Positions 33,941 to 44,243 of a stretch of DNA of 50,958 nt are shown here, in pieces. This DNA comes from an uncultured Pelagibacteraceae bacterium. GTDB taxonomy: Bacteria; Pseudomonadota; Alphaproteobacteria; Pelagibacterales; Pelagibacteraceae. Below the pieces are notes generated by a model. That model was not told where the DNA came from, did no database searches, and was given only the letters and a program-made list of their open reading frames with translations. Within the stretch, counting starts at the first letter, position 1. Each line of letters opens with the position of its first letter. The stretch lies in assembly GCA_902517175.1 (NCBI GenBank), contig CABYBM010000005.1, forward strand, positions 1 to 50,958, in the 5' to 3' direction. Position numbers and translations under genes: made by a program.

Positions 33941-34903
33941 TTATTTGGAAAGATCAGGATCTATTTTTGATGCAGCTTCCCAAAGAGCTTTTACTGCATC
34001 TATTGAATGCATAAACTCTTTTTTCTCATTATCATCTAAACTGACTTCCTCAATTTTTTCAACACCACTTTTTCCAATGATAACAGGCACTCCAGCATAA
34101 ACATTATTTACATTGTACTCTCCATTTAATTGGACCGCACATGGTAATAATTTTTTTTGATCATTTAAATATGCTTCAGCCATTTGAACACCTGATGCTG
34201 CAGGAGCATAGAACGCTGAACCTTTCTCTAAAAGCTTAACTATCTCAGCTCCCCCATCTCTTGTCCGTTGATTTATTTCTTCAAGTCTTTCTTGAGATAT
34301 TTTTCCATCTTTGACTAAATCAAGTAAAGGTCGGCCAGAGACTTTTGTAAATCTTGGCATAGGGACCATTGTATCACCGTGTCCACCCATCACCATCGCC
34401 TCAATCTCTTTAACTGGTATGTTTAATTCTAGAGATAAAAATAATTTAAATCTAGAACTATCCAATATACCTGCCATGCCCACAACTTTATTAGCTGGTA
34501 AACTAGAAAATTTTTGAAATGCCATAACCATCACGTCTAATGGATTAGTAATACATATAACAAAAGCATTTGGGGCGTTTTGTTTAACTCCTTCAGCAAC
34601 TTGTTTAATAATTTTTAAATTTATTCCTAGTAAATCATCTCTACTCATTCCTGGTTTTCTAGGTACACCTGCAGTAATAATTATTACATCTGAGTCCTTA
34701 ATATCTTTGTAATTATCAGTGCCTGAAAATTTAACATTAAAACCATCTACAGATGAAGATTGGGCTATATCTAAAGCTTTTCCTTTTGCAATACCGCTCG
34801 CTACATCAAATAACACTACTTCGTTTACTAATTCTTTTGTACCAATTAAGTGAGCAAGAGTTCCACCAATTTGGCCTGCACCAATCAAAGATATTTTTGT
34901 CAT
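33941..34903 (-). CDS. mdh: Malate dehydrogenase (LDH-like, NAD-dependent)
   Basis: This 320-residue enzyme of the LDH-like MDH class has NAD-binding [12 protein letters not shown], the substrate loop [13 protein letters not shown] with its specificity arginines, ITNPLDVM, and the catalytic histidine in GGHGDTMVP. It oxidises malate to oxaloacetate. It lies ten bases after mmsA and two bases before sucC. Confidence 0.97.
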   Translation of the reverse strand: MTKISLIGAGQIGGTLAHLIGTKELVNEVVLFDVASGIAKGKALDIAQSSSVDGFNVKFSGTDNYKDIKDSDVIIITAGVPRKPGMSRDDLLGINLKIIKQVAEGVKQNAPNAFVICITNPLDVMVMAFQKFSSLPANKVVGMAGILDSSRFKLFLSLELNIPVKEIEAMVMGGHGDTMVPMPRFTKVSGRPLLDLVKDGKISQERLEEINQRTRDGGAEIVKLLEKGSAFYAPAASGVQMAEAYLNDQKKLLPCAVQLNGEYNVNNVYAGVPVIIGKSGVEKIEEVSLDDNEKKEFMHSIDAVKALWEAASKIDPDLSK

Positions 34904-34913
34904 TATTTTCCTT

Positions 34914-36407
34914 TTATTTCATTGTTGGCATTACAAATTCCGCATTTGAACGGATACCAGAAGGCCACCTAGATGTTACTGTTTTAAGTTTTGTATAAAA
35001 TTTTATTCCTTCCATACCGTGCATTGCACTATCTCCAAATAAAGATCTTTTCCAGCCTCCAAAACTATGAAAAGCCATCGGCACTGGTATGGGTACATTA
35101 ATACCAACCATACCTACCTGAATTTTGCTAGCGAATGTTCTTCCAGCATCTCCATCTCTAGTATAAATACTTACTCCATTTCCATATTCATGATCGTTTA
35201 TTAATTTTGCAGCCTCTTCAAAAGTTTTAACTCTTACAACTGATAATACTGGGCCGAATATTTCCTCTTTGTATATTCTCATATCTTTATTGACATGATC
35301 AAATAAACAACCACCAATATAAAATCCATTCTCATAACCTTGAAGTTTAAGATCTCTTCCATCAACAACTAGTTTAGCACCCTCTTTAACACCTAAATCT
35401 ACATATCCTCTAACTCTTTCTAGGTGTTCTTTTGTTACTAAAGGACCCATTTCAGATGCTTTATCCATTCCAGGGCCAACTTTTAAAGCTTCAGCTTTTT
35501 TAGATAATCTTGAAACAAGCTCATCTCCAATATCACCAACAGCAACTGCAACTGATTGGGCCATACACCTTTCGCCTGCAGAACCATAAGCTGCACCCAT
35601 TAAACCATTAACTGCTCCATCTAAATCACAATCTGGCATTACCACCAAATGATTTTTGGCACCACCCAATGCTTGAACTCTCTTTTCATTTTTTGCTGAG
35701 TTTTCATAAATATATTTAGCAATTGGTGTTGAGCCTACAAAACTTACTGCTTTAATATCTGAGTTCTCCAATATTGCATCTACAGATTCTTTGTCTCCAT
35801 TCACTACATTAAACACGCCATCTGGAAGACCTGCTTCTGTAAGCAATTGAGCTAACATAATAGAGCATGAAGGGTCCTTTTCTGATGGTTTTAAAATAAA
35901 TGTATTTCCACATGCGATTGCTATTGGAAACATCCACATTGGAACCATAGCAGGAAAATTGAATGGGGTAATTCCTGCAACAACCCCTAAAGGTTGTCTC
36001 ATTGACCAACTATCAACATTTGTTCCAACATTTTCAGAAAATTCACCTTTTAATAAATGAGGTATTCCACAAGCAAATTCAACAACCTCTAACCCTCTTG
36101 TTAAAGAGCCTCTAGCATCCTCAAAAACTTTTCCATGTTCAGAAACAATTAGTTTTGTCAATTCATCAGAATTTTTTTCAATTAATTCTTTAAATTTAAA
36201 CATTACTCTTGCTCTTTGAAGAGCTGGCTTTAAGGACCATGTTTCAAAAGCTTTTTTGGCAATTCCAACTGCTTGATCTAAATCTGATTTCGACGCTAAC
36301 TTAACCTCAGATTCTTGTTCACCTGTAGCTGGGTTAAAAACTTTACCTTTTCTATCAGAAGAACCTGAAAATAATTTTCCGCCAACAAAGTGTTCAATTA
36401 ACTTCAT
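34914..36407 (-). CDS. mmsA: Methylmalonate-semialdehyde dehydrogenase (CoA-acylating)
   Basis: This 497-residue aldehyde dehydrogenase superfamily member has the catalytic Cys in SAGERCMAQ and the NAD site [19 protein letters not shown]. It also has [10 protein letters not shown] and [13 protein letters not shown], typical of MmsA/IolA. It converts methylmalonate or malonate semialdehyde to propionyl- or acetyl-CoA, in valine, thymine or inositol-type catabolism. In this neighbourhood it would link three-carbon semialdehydes, possibly from DMSP-derived acrylate/3-hydroxypropionate, to central carbon; that link is inference. Confidence 0.93.
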   Translation of the reverse strand: MKLIEHFVGGKLFSGSSDRKGKVFNPATGEQESEVKLASKSDLDQAVGIAKKAFETWSLKPALQRARVMFKFKELIEKNSDELTKLIVSEHGKVFEDARGSLTRGLEVVEFACGIPHLLKGEFSENVGTNVDSWSMRQPLGVVAGITPFNFPAMVPMWMFPIAIACGNTFILKPSEKDPSCSIMLAQLLTEAGLPDGVFNVVNGDKESVDAILENSDIKAVSFVGSTPIAKYIYENSAKNEKRVQALGGAKNHLVVMPDCDLDGAVNGLMGAAYGSAGERCMAQSVAVAVGDIGDELVSRLSKKAEALKVGPGMDKASEMGPLVTKEHLERVRGYVDLGVKEGAKLVVDGRDLKLQGYENGFYIGGCLFDHVNKDMRIYKEEIFGPVLSVVRVKTFEEAAKLINDHEYGNGVSIYTRDGDAGRTFASKIQVGMVGINVPIPVPMAFHSFGGWKRSLFGDSAMHGMEGIKFYTKLKTVTSRWPSGIRSNAEFVMPTMK

Positions 36408-36446
36408 GAGAAGGATCTTTTAAAACAAAAATACTTATTAGTCTAT

Positions 36447-37226
36447 TTAAACATTAGCTGTAGCTAACATTTTCTTGATTTCAGCAATTGCTTTTGCTGG
36501 ATTTAGCCCTTTAGGACAAGCACTGGTACAATTTAGAATAGTATGACATCTATAAAGTTTTAGTTCATCAGCAACTTTTTTTAATCTTGCTTTTCTTTCG
36601 TCATCTCGACTATCAACAATCCATCTATAAGCCTGCAAAAGCACAGCGGGTCCTAAATATTTATCTCCATTCCACCAATAACTAGGGCACGAAGTAGAAC
36701 AACATGCACACATTATACATTCATATGCACCATCTAATTTTGCTCTATCTTCTTTTGATTGAAAAATCTCAGTTGTATCTTTAGATGAATTATTTTTTAA
36801 CCAAGGCTCAATAGACTGGTACTGTTTATAAAGACCATCTAAGTCACCTATTAAATCTCGTTTCACTTTTAAATGCGGTAGAGGATAAATATCAATTTCA
36901 CCATCAATTTCAGCATGGGGTTTTGTGCAAGCAAGACCATTTTTACCTCCCATGTTCATTGCACATGAACCACAAACACCATGAGCGCACGACCTTCTAT
37001 ATGCTAGAGTTGGGTCTATTTCATTTTTAATTTTGTTCAAAATGTCTAAAACTTTTGAAGGACAATTGTCCATATCAACTTCGTAGGTATCAATTCTTGG
37101 ATTTTCTTCTGTAGATGGATTCCATCTATAAACATTAACTTTACGAATATTTTTTGACCCTGTCTTATCTTTGAAATATTTCCCTTTATTTACCTCAGAA
37201 TTTTTAGGTAAACTTATTTGAGCCAT
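36447..37226 (-). CDS. sdhB: Succinate dehydrogenase iron-sulfur subunit
   Basis: This 259-residue protein has three Fe-S cluster motifs: the [2Fe-2S] ligands in [20 protein letters not shown] and the following GLAC; the [4Fe-4S] ligands [11 protein letters not shown]; and the [3Fe-4S] site [11 protein letters not shown]. It passes electrons from SdhA flavin to quinone at the SdhCD interface. Its ATG overlaps the sdhA stop by one base. Confidence 0.97.
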   Translation of the reverse strand: MAQISLPKNSEVNKGKYFKDKTGSKNIRKVNVYRWNPSTEENPRIDTYEVDMDNCPSKVLDILNKIKNEIDPTLAYRRSCAHGVCGSCAMNMGGKNGLACTKPHAEIDGEIDIYPLPHLKVKRDLIGDLDGLYKQYQSIEPWLKNNSSKDTTEIFQSKEDRAKLDGAYECIMCACCSTSCPSYWWNGDKYLGPAVLLQAYRWIVDSRDDERKARLKKVADELKLYRCHTILNCTSACPKGLNPAKAIAEIKKMLATANV

Positions 37227-39001
37227 TAATAAACTCTTTCTTGAGGTGGAAAATATTGGACTTCATTAGTCAATGTTGAATTATGAACAGGTCTGTATGT
37301 TATTTTAGTATCTTTTCCATCACACCAAGCAAGTGTGTGCTGCATAAATTTTTTATCATCTCTGTTAGGATAATCCTCTCTTGCATGAGCTCCTCTGCTC
37401 TCTTTTCTATGATATGCAGAGTCTACTGTGGTAACTGCTTGTCTAATTAAATTATCAAACTCTAAGGTTTCTACTAAATCTGTATTAAAAACTAAAGATC
37501 TGTCTTTAACTGAGATTGAGTCCATGCCATCATAAGTTTTTCTAATTTCGTTAACACCTTCCTCTAAATTTTTTTCTGTTCTAAACACTGCGCATTTTGA
37601 TTGCATTGTTTTTTGCATTGCTAGTCTTAATTCTGCAGTACTGTTATCTCCTTGTGCATTTCTTAATTTATCAAATCTATCTAAACACTTCTGAGTTTCT
37701 GTCTCCGGGATTTCTTCATGAGGTGCACCTGGTTTGATTAGTTCAGCAGCCCTTTTTGCTGCGGCTCTTCCAAACACAACTAAATCAATTAATGAATTTG
37801 ACCCAAGTCTATTAGCTCCATGAACTGATACACATGCTGCTTCTCCAATTGCCATCAGGCCTGGTACTGTTTTTTCTGATCCATTAACTGTTAAAACTTC
37901 TGCTTTATAATTAGTTGGAATTCCACCCATATTATAATGAACAGTAGGAACAACTGGGATTGGCTCCTTTGTTACGTCAACATTCGCAAATAATCTCGCT
38001 GCTTCAGTGATCCCTGGAAGTCTATTTTCAATTACACTTTTATCTAAATGACTTAAATGTAAATGAACATGATCTTGATCTTTTCCTACACCTCTTCCCT
38101 CATTAATTTCTATCGACATTGATCTACTCACAACATCTCTTGATGCTAAATCTTTCGCATTTGGAGCATATCTTTCCATAAATCTTTCACCTTTAGAGTT
38201 TACTAGATATCCTCCCTCTCCTCTAACGCCTTCAGAAATTAATGTTCCGTGTCCATAAATACCAGTTGGGTGAAATTGAACAAACTCCATATCTTGTAAC
38301 GGCAATCCTGCTCTCAATACCATTGCATTTCCATCTCCTGTACAAGTATGCGCAGAAGTTGCCGAATAATAAACTTTTCCATATCCACCTGTCGCTATAA
38401 TTACTGTATGAGCTCTAAATCGATGAATTGTTCCATCATTCAAATTCCAAGCTATTAATCCTTTACACTCGCCGTCTTTCATTAATAAATCTAGTGCAAA
38501 ATATTCTATAAAAAATTCTGTATTGTGTTTCAAAGCTTGCCCATAAAGAGTGTGTAATATTGCATGTCCAGTTCTATCTGCAGCTGCACATGTTCTTTGA
38601 ACTATTCCATTTCCGTAATTTTTTGTCATTCCTCCAAATGGTCTTTGATAAATTTTTCCCTCATCTGTTCGACTAAATGGAACTCCATATTTTTCTAATT
38701 CTAAAACTGCTTTTGGCGCTTCTTTACACAAATACTCGATGCTATCTTGATCTCCTAACCAATCAGCTCCTTTAACAGTATCATACATATGCCATCTCCA
38801 ATCATCTTCACCCATGTTTCCAAGCGCAGCAGAAATCCCACCCTGAGCTGCAGATGTATGACTTCTGGTTGGAAATACTTTTGAGATACATGCAGTTTTT
38901 AATCCTGCTTCACTCAAACCGACGGCAGCTCTCAGTCCTGATCCACCAGCACCTAAAACTACAACGTCATATTCGTGATCTATAATATTGTATGAACTCA
39001 T
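37226..39001 (-). CDS. sdhA: Succinate dehydrogenase flavoprotein subunit
   Basis: This 591-residue flavoprotein has N-terminal FAD-binding [10 protein letters not shown], the covalent-FAD histidine in [10 protein letters not shown], the active-site region [26 protein letters not shown] and ANRLGSNSL. It oxidises succinate to fumarate. It shares one base with sdhD upstream (TAATG) and one with sdhB downstream. Confidence 0.98.
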   Translation of the reverse strand: MSSYNIIDHEYDVVVLGAGGSGLRAAVGLSEAGLKTACISKVFPTRSHTSAAQGGISAALGNMGEDDWRWHMYDTVKGADWLGDQDSIEYLCKEAPKAVLELEKYGVPFSRTDEGKIYQRPFGGMTKNYGNGIVQRTCAAADRTGHAILHTLYGQALKHNTEFFIEYFALDLLMKDGECKGLIAWNLNDGTIHRFRAHTVIIATGGYGKVYYSATSAHTCTGDGNAMVLRAGLPLQDMEFVQFHPTGIYGHGTLISEGVRGEGGYLVNSKGERFMERYAPNAKDLASRDVVSRSMSIEINEGRGVGKDQDHVHLHLSHLDKSVIENRLPGITEAARLFANVDVTKEPIPVVPTVHYNMGGIPTNYKAEVLTVNGSEKTVPGLMAIGEAACVSVHGANRLGSNSLIDLVVFGRAAAKRAAELIKPGAPHEEIPETETQKCLDRFDKLRNAQGDNSTAELRLAMQKTMQSKCAVFRTEKNLEEGVNEIRKTYDGMDSISVKDRSLVFNTDLVETLEFDNLIRQAVTTVDSAYHRKESRGAHAREDYPNRDDKKFMQHTLAWCDGKDTKITYRPVHNSTLTNEVQYFPPQERVY

Positions 39002-39327
39002 TATTTTAGATTAAATATAATAATTATTGTTAAAAATGAAATACCTATAGCAGAAATATACAATAGTCTGTTTGCGACATTTTTGATTTTTTCATTAGCA
39101 ATATAGTCCTCAAAAACCTCACTAATAGTTAATGACGAGAAAAAAAATGCAAATATAATAAATAAACTAAATAGAAGTTTATTTATTGGGATGATAAAAA
39201 AATTTAAAATTTCTGAATAGCCTTGATCGTAAATAGATACAAAACTTAAAATAAACCATAGCATAAGGGGTAATAAAATTACTGATGAAGCTTTCGTAAA
39301 AATCCATTTTTTTGTTGCTAAATTCAT
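39001..39327 (-). CDS. sdhD: Succinate dehydrogenase membrane anchor subunit SdhD, lacking the heme-ligand His
   Basis: The ATG at 39327, one base after the sdhC stop, is preferred over a TTG at 39348; this gives 108 residues with three membrane helices. The quinone-site pair is present as EDY (D74, Y75). The residue eleven before the Asp, which is the heme b ligand His71 in E. coli SdhD, is Phe63, and the protein contains no histidine at all. Identification rests on position, topology and the EDY motif. Confidence 0.88.
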   Translation of the reverse strand: MNLATKKWIFTKASSVILLPLMLWFILSFVSIYDQGYSEILNFFIIPINKLLFSLFIIFAFFFSSLTISEVFEDYIANEKIKNVANRLLYISAIGISFLTIIIIFNLK

Positions 39328-39328
39328 A

Positions 39329-39721
39329 TTAAAAAAAATTTCTTCCAAATAAATAAATAGCTACCGTAAGCAGGAATGAACCAAATATAACAAGTAAGCC
39401 CGTTATACGAGTTGTTTGTAATTCAAAACCATATCCCATATCCATTATTAGATGTCTTATTTCGCTCAAAACTTGGAAACTAAATGACCAAACAATACCT
39501 AAAACAACAAACTTACCAAAAATTGAGTTAAGAAAAAAATTTATTAAAGTGTAATTTGCTTCACCTAGAATTAACCAGCCAGACCAAACACAAATAAATG
39601 TAATAGCTATAATATTAATTATACCAGTTATTCTATGAGAAATAGATACCAATGAAGAGATATGCCATCTGTAAATTTGTATATGTGGTGAAAGTGGTTT
39701 TTTATCTTCCATAAAAATCAT
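39329..39721 (-). CDS. sdhC: Succinate dehydrogenase cytochrome b556 subunit SdhC, lacking the heme-ligand His
   Basis: This 130-residue protein has three membrane helices and the SdhC motifs PLSPHIQIYRW, SISHRITG (S26 and R30 match the E. coli quinone-site S27 and R31) and SEIRHLIMDMGYGFE. The position corresponding to heme ligand His84 of E. coli, seven before the conserved RH histidine, is Gln83. The start could be ATG 39721, overlapping asd by 20 bases, or ATG 39712. With SdhD it forms the membrane anchor of complex II. Confidence 0.92.
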   Translation of the reverse strand: MIFMEDKKPLSPHIQIYRWHISSLVSISHRITGIINIIAITFICVWSGWLILGEANYTLINFFLNSIFGKFVVLGIVWSFSFQVLSEIRHLIMDMGYGFELQTTRITGLLVIFGSFLLTVAIYLFGRNFF

Positions 39722-40712
39722 TTGTAATCAAACTTTCAGCAATTTGTACTGCGTTCAATGCCGCCCCTTTAACTAAATTATCTGATACGATCCACAAATT
39801 TATTGTATTTTCACGAGACTCATCCAATCTTATTCTTGATATAAAAGTTTCAAATTTATCCTCAGCCTCAACTGGTGTTATATAACCCCCATCCTGATGT
39901 TCATCAATAACCTTGCACCCAGGGGAGGTAGATAGAACTTTTCTTATTTCATCCAAATCACATTTTTTATTAAATTCTACATTTGCACTAATACAGTGAG
40001 AAACAAGAACTGGTATCCTCACACAGGTAGAAGTTACTTTAATTTTTTTATCTAAAATTTTTTTAATTTCGTCAGTAGTTTTTTGTTCTTCTTTTGTGTA
40101 ACCATTTTCTAAAAAGCTATCAATATGAGGAATTGCATTAAAGGCAATTTGCTTAGTAAAATTTTTTGAGTCTATTTCCTTATTTTGAAAATAATCCTCT
40201 GTTTGAGATAATAATTCATCCATACCTGATTTACCCGCTCCAGATACTGACTGATATGTAGACGCAACTATACGATTTATATTATACAAATCATGCAAAG
40301 GTTTTAAAGCTACAACAACAGGAATTACTGAACAATTAGCATTAGCAATAATATTTTTATTTTTTACATCAGATAATTTTTTTGAATTAACTTCTGGAAC
40401 AATTAATGGTATATCAGGGTCTTTTCTAAAATATTTTGAATTATCTATAACAATAGTTTTTTCAGCAGCAACACGGGCCCATTTTTCAGCTACCTCGCTT
40501 CCTGCTGCAAAAAAAGCAATTTTAACAGAGGAGAAATCAAATTTTTCAAGATTAGTTACAGTGTGTTCTTTTCCGTTGTAATTAATTTTTTTTCCTTCAC
40601 TATATTTTGAAGCTAATAAAAAAAGATTTTCAATATTTATTTGTTTCTTCTCTAGAATTTCTATTATTTTTCTACCAACATTTCCTGTTGCACCTACAAT
40701 TGCTATATTCAT
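39702..40712 (-). CDS. asd: Aspartate-semialdehyde dehydrogenase
   Basis: This 336-residue enzyme reduces aspartyl phosphate to aspartate semialdehyde for lysine, threonine and methionine synthesis. It has N-terminal GATGNVGRKI for NADP, the catalytic Cys in NANCSVIPVV, and the VSHCISANVEF histidine region. It overlaps the sdhC start and lies 21 bases after dmdA. Confidence 0.96.
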   Translation of the reverse strand: MNIAIVGATGNVGRKIIEILEKKQINIENLFLLASKYSEGKKINYNGKEHTVTNLEKFDFSSVKIAFFAAGSEVAEKWARVAAEKTIVIDNSKYFRKDPDIPLIVPEVNSKKLSDVKNKNIIANANCSVIPVVVALKPLHDLYNINRIVASTYQSVSGAGKSGMDELLSQTEDYFQNKEIDSKNFTKQIAFNAIPHIDSFLENGYTKEEQKTTDEIKKILDKKIKVTSTCVRIPVLVSHCISANVEFNKKCDLDEIRKVLSTSPGCKVIDEHQDGGYITPVEAEDKFETFISRIRLDESRENTINLWIVSDNLVKGAALNAVQIAESLITNDFYGR

Positions 40713-40733
40713 AAAACCAAATGACTTTTAATT

Positions 40734-41843
40734 TTAGACGAGGGGTAAATCACAAACAGAACCCACATATATTTTTTCATTAATTTCTATATTAAACTGA
40801 TTTTTTGCATTCCAGTAGGGTTTATTAATCATTGCAATTCCAATAACTTTATTAAATGTGGGAGAAAATGTGGCTGATCTAACATATCCAACTACTTCTT
40901 TATTATCAGCAAATAAAGTTTTTTCACAATACATATCAATTTTATTGTGTTCAATTTTTACACCCATAAGTTTTCTAGTTATTCCTTTTTCTTGTATTTT
41001 CTTAAGTTTTTCTTTACCTAAAAAATCAACATCGTTGTTTAGGTGAATAAATTTATCAAAATTTGCTTCAAACGGATTATCTCTGTTGTCAAAATCATTT
41101 CCGTATGACAGTAGTGCACTTTCTATTCTCTCAATTAAATTTGGGCAACCTGGCTTAACATTAAATTCTTTTCCCTCTTCAAATAAATAATCATATAAAT
41201 TCTGACCTGCAATATCGTTATCAACATAGACTTCAAATCCACCTTGTTTGGACCATCCAGATCTTGCAATAAAATATTTGTGACCTTTTAATTCAAAGTA
41301 ATCAAAATTAAAAAATTTTAATTTTCTAATCTCTTCACCAAATAATTTTGACATTAAATCGTCAGCTAAAGGCCCTTGAACAGCTAAAATATTTACATTT
41401 GGTTCATTAATTTCAACTTCAAATTTGTTTCCAGCTGCAAGTCCTTTTGCAAAAAATATTACGTCTGCATCAGCTATAGACAACCACCATTTATCCTCTG
41501 CAAGTTTATTAATTATTGGGTCATTAACTAAAAGTCCATCGTTATCAATTAATGGAGCGTAATAACATTTTCCAACTTTTGATTTAGATAAATCTCTACA
41601 AGTCATTAATTGAACTAATTTAGATGAATCTTTTCCAGAGATTTCAACTTGTCTCTCTGCTGCAACATCCCAAACTTGAACATATTTTTTTAAGTGATGA
41701 TAGTCGCTTTCTAAAGATTTAAATGACGCTGGAAGTAACATATGATTATAAACTGTGTAGCTGCTCACACCATGAGCTTCTATTCTGTCAGTATAAGGTG
41801 TACTTCGTAATCTTCTTGATTTTGCTATAGAAAAGTTTTTCAT
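40734..41843 (-). CDS. dmdA: Dimethylsulfoniopropionate (DMSP) demethylase DmdA
   Basis: This 369-residue GcvT-fold protein has the same length and the same long conserved blocks as Pelagibacter ubique DmdA as I recall it: [63 protein letters not shown] and [17 protein letters not shown]. It transfers a methyl group from DMSP to tetrahydrofolate, leaving methylmercaptopropionate. It is distinguished from glycine-cleavage GcvT by these blocks and by its neighbours dmdB and dmdC. It overlaps the upstream hydrolase by four bases (ATGA). Confidence 0.95.
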   Translation of the reverse strand: MKNFSIAKSRRLRSTPYTDRIEAHGVSSYTVYNHMLLPASFKSLESDYHHLKKYVQVWDVAAERQVEISGKDSSKLVQLMTCRDLSKSKVGKCYYAPLIDNDGLLVNDPIINKLAEDKWWLSIADADVIFFAKGLAAGNKFEVEINEPNVNILAVQGPLADDLMSKLFGEEIRKLKFFNFDYFELKGHKYFIARSGWSKQGGFEVYVDNDIAGQNLYDYLFEEGKEFNVKPGCPNLIERIESALLSYGNDFDNRDNPFEANFDKFIHLNNDVDFLGKEKLKKIQEKGITRKLMGVKIEHNKIDMYCEKTLFADNKEVVGYVRSATFSPTFNKVIGIAMINKPYWNAKNQFNIEINEKIYVGSVCDLPLV

Positions 41844-42616
41844 TTTTTTAAAAATTCTAGGACCTTTTCTCTCATTTCAAATGCTTTTTCAATCATAATC
41901 ATATGACCACAACCTTCGAAAATATGGGTAGATGAATTTTTTACCAGATTTGAAAATTTTTTTCCTACTTCTATGTTAACCATCTTATCTAGTGCACCAA
42001 ATATAAACATACTTGGACAATTTATTGACGCGGCAGCCTCTTTACCGTTTGAGTAATTGTTACAAGCAATAAGATCAACAGCCAATATTTCACTTATATC
42101 TCTTGGCGATTGAATAATCCTTTCAATTGGATTACCACCGATAAATCTTTTTGACCCCTCATACCCCCACTTCATCATCAATTTAACAGCATCTGAGTCT
42201 CCATTTTTTGCTAATTCAATTAAATCTGGATGAACTGGCATTTTATAAGAACCCCCAACAAAAATTAATTTTTTTATTCTAGTTGGATATTTATGAGCAA
42301 ATTCTAAAATTTCTAAACATCCCTGAGAGTGTCCAACTAAAACTAAATCATTTAAATTTAACTGAATAAATGCTTTTTCTAACCAATCTGTGATTTTTTC
42401 TATAGTATTAATACAGGGACCATCGGAATTTCCATGTCCAGGTAAGTCTATTGATAAAACATTAAAATTTTGATTCGAAAAAAATTGCTCCGTTAAAGAC
42501 CAAATAATATGTGACATCCCACTCCCATGCAAAAATACAATAGTTTGTTTTTTTGGATCAATACCTTGACCTGCATCTGATGCATGGACATTTTTGTTTT
42601 CTACTTGGAAAATCAA
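41840..42616 (-). CDS. Alpha/beta hydrolase encoded inside the dmd operon
   Basis: This 258-residue alpha/beta hydrolase has an oxyanion-hole HGSG, the nucleophile elbow GHSQG (Ser), a late Asp in [10 protein letters not shown] and the catalytic His in [10 protein letters not shown]. The start appears to be TTG at 42616. It is translationally coupled to dmdA (ATGA) and lies eight bases after dmdB. Its substrate is unknown; an ester or thioester intermediate of DMSP breakdown is plausible from position. No dmdD (methylthioacryloyl-CoA hydratase, crotonase fold) is present in the cluster. Confidence 0.85.
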   Translation of the reverse strand: MIFQVENKNVHASDAGQGIDPKKQTIVFLHGSGMSHIIWSLTEQFFSNQNFNVLSIDLPGHGNSDGPCINTIEKITDWLEKAFIQLNLNDLVLVGHSQGCLEILEFAHKYPTRIKKLIFVGGSYKMPVHPDLIELAKNGDSDAVKLMMKWGYEGSKRFIGGNPIERIIQSPRDISEILAVDLIACNNYSNGKEAAASINCPSMFIFGALDKMVNIEVGKKFSNLVKNSSTHIFEGCGHMIMIEKAFEMREKVLEFLKK

Positions 42617-42624
42617 ATAATTAC

Positions 42625-44241
42625 CTAGAATTGTTTTCTTAGTTCAAACTTCTGAATTTTTCCTGTAGAGGTTTTTGGTAGCTCACAGAAAATTACTTTT
42701 TTTGGTACTTTAAATCCTGCTAAAGTTTCTTTACAAAAATCAATTAATTCTTTTTCACTTGCCGGTTTATCTTTTACCATTTCGATAAAAGCACATGGAA
42801 CTTCGCCCCATTTTTCATCAGGTTTTGCAACTACAGCTGCAATAGAAACTGACGGATGTTTAGAAAGAGTATTTTCAATTTCAATCGAAGAAATATTTTC
42901 TCCTCCAGAAATAATTATATCTTTAGATCTATCTTGTATTTTTACATATCCATCAGGATGCATCACAGCTAAATCACCAGTGTGAAACCAGCCACCCTTC
43001 ATAGCCTTATCAGTAGCATCTTTATCTTTAAAGTATCCCTTCATTACTACATTACCTCTAATCATAATTTCACCAATAGTTTTACCATCCTTTGGAACTT
43101 CTTTCATGGTTTCAGGATCTAATATTGTTACACCTTCTGTATTTGGGTATCTTACACCCTGCCTTGCTTTAATTTCATTTTGTTTATCCTCATCAAAGTC
43201 ATTCCACTCATCATTCCAAGCACATTGGGTAACATGTCCGTATGTTTCTGTAAGCCCATAAACATGCATTACCTCAAAACCCAGAGCTTTCATTTTTTTA
43301 AAGATTATACTAGGAGGAGGCGCTCCAGCAGTTAAAACATAAACTTTATTCTTTAATTTTTTTCTATCAGCTTCTGGGGCACCGGTAATCATGTTTAAAA
43401 CAATAGGTGCTCCACCAAAATGCGTTACTTCATATTTATCAATTAGTTCAAATATTTTTTTAATATCTATATTTCTTAGACAAATAGTCCTTCCATTCAA
43501 CATCGGGATCGTCCACGGGTAACACCAACCATTACAATGAAACATTGGTACAATTGTTAAAAAATTTAATCTGTTAGGCATATTCCATGCAACAGAACTT
43601 CCTGTAGACATTAAATAAGCACCTCTATGATGATAAACTACACCTTTTGGATTTCCAGTTGTCCCTGAAGTATAACTTAAAGAAATAGACTGCCACTCAT
43701 CGTCGGGCATTTGCCAGTCATAATTTTCATCCCCAGTATTTAAAAAATTTTCATATTCATGCTCACCAATTTTTTCACACTTTGATTGGTCGGCATATTT
43801 GTCATTTATATCTATAATTGTAATTTTTTTATCTAAAGTTTTTAAAGCTTTTTTAACTTCTATATGTAGCTGTCTATCAACGACTAAAACTTTTGCATCA
43901 CTATGATTTAAAATATATGCAATCGTGTTTGCATCTAATCTAATATTAATTGTATTTAAAACTGCTCCTGTCATAGGAACAGAGTAGTGTGCTTCAAATA
44001 TTTCAGGTGTATTAAACGCTAAGAATGAAACAGTATCACCCTTTTTAATACCAATTTTAGACAATGCACTGGCAAATTTTACTGCTCTTTTGTAAACTTC
44101 ACTCCAAGTATAATTTCTGTCTTCATATACTACCGCTTCATAGTTTGGATAAATTTCTGTTGCTCTTTTTAAAAATGTTAAAGGAGTTAACGGAACATGA
44201 TTAGCTTGGTTTTTGTCCAAATTAGTATCATAATGACTCAT
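42625..44241 (-). CDS. dmdB: Methylmercaptopropionate-CoA ligase (DmdB-type AMP-forming acyl-CoA synthetase)
   Basis: This 538-residue ANL-superfamily enzyme has the P-loop motif SYTSGTTGNPKGVVY, the HVYGLTET adenine site, GWFHTGDLAV and the catalytic lysine in KTSTGKIQKFELR. The family includes many medium-chain acyl-CoA synthetases. The DmdB assignment comes from sandwiching between the dmdC-like and dmdA genes. It would activate methylmercaptopropionate to its CoA thioester. Confidence 0.88.
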   Translation of the reverse strand: MSHYDTNLDKNQANHVPLTPLTFLKRATEIYPNYEAVVYEDRNYTWSEVYKRAVKFASALSKIGIKKGDTVSFLAFNTPEIFEAHYSVPMTGAVLNTINIRLDANTIAYILNHSDAKVLVVDRQLHIEVKKALKTLDKKITIIDINDKYADQSKCEKIGEHEYENFLNTGDENYDWQMPDDEWQSISLSYTSGTTGNPKGVVYHHRGAYLMSTGSSVAWNMPNRLNFLTIVPMFHCNGWCYPWTIPMLNGRTICLRNIDIKKIFELIDKYEVTHFGGAPIVLNMITGAPEADRKKLKNKVYVLTAGAPPPSIIFKKMKALGFEVMHVYGLTETYGHVTQCAWNDEWNDFDEDKQNEIKARQGVRYPNTEGVTILDPETMKEVPKDGKTIGEIMIRGNVVMKGYFKDKDATDKAMKGGWFHTGDLAVMHPDGYVKIQDRSKDIIISGGENISSIEIENTLSKHPSVSIAAVVAKPDEKWGEVPCAFIEMVKDKPASEKELIDFCKETLAGFKVPKKVIFCELPKTSTGKIQKFELRKQF

Positions 44242-44243
44242 CG

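Noticed and set aside
40734..41843. Glycine cleavage T-protein (gcvT)
   Set aside because: Same fold, but the length, conserved blocks and dmdB/dmdC neighbours fit DmdA; no gcvH or gcvP nearby.
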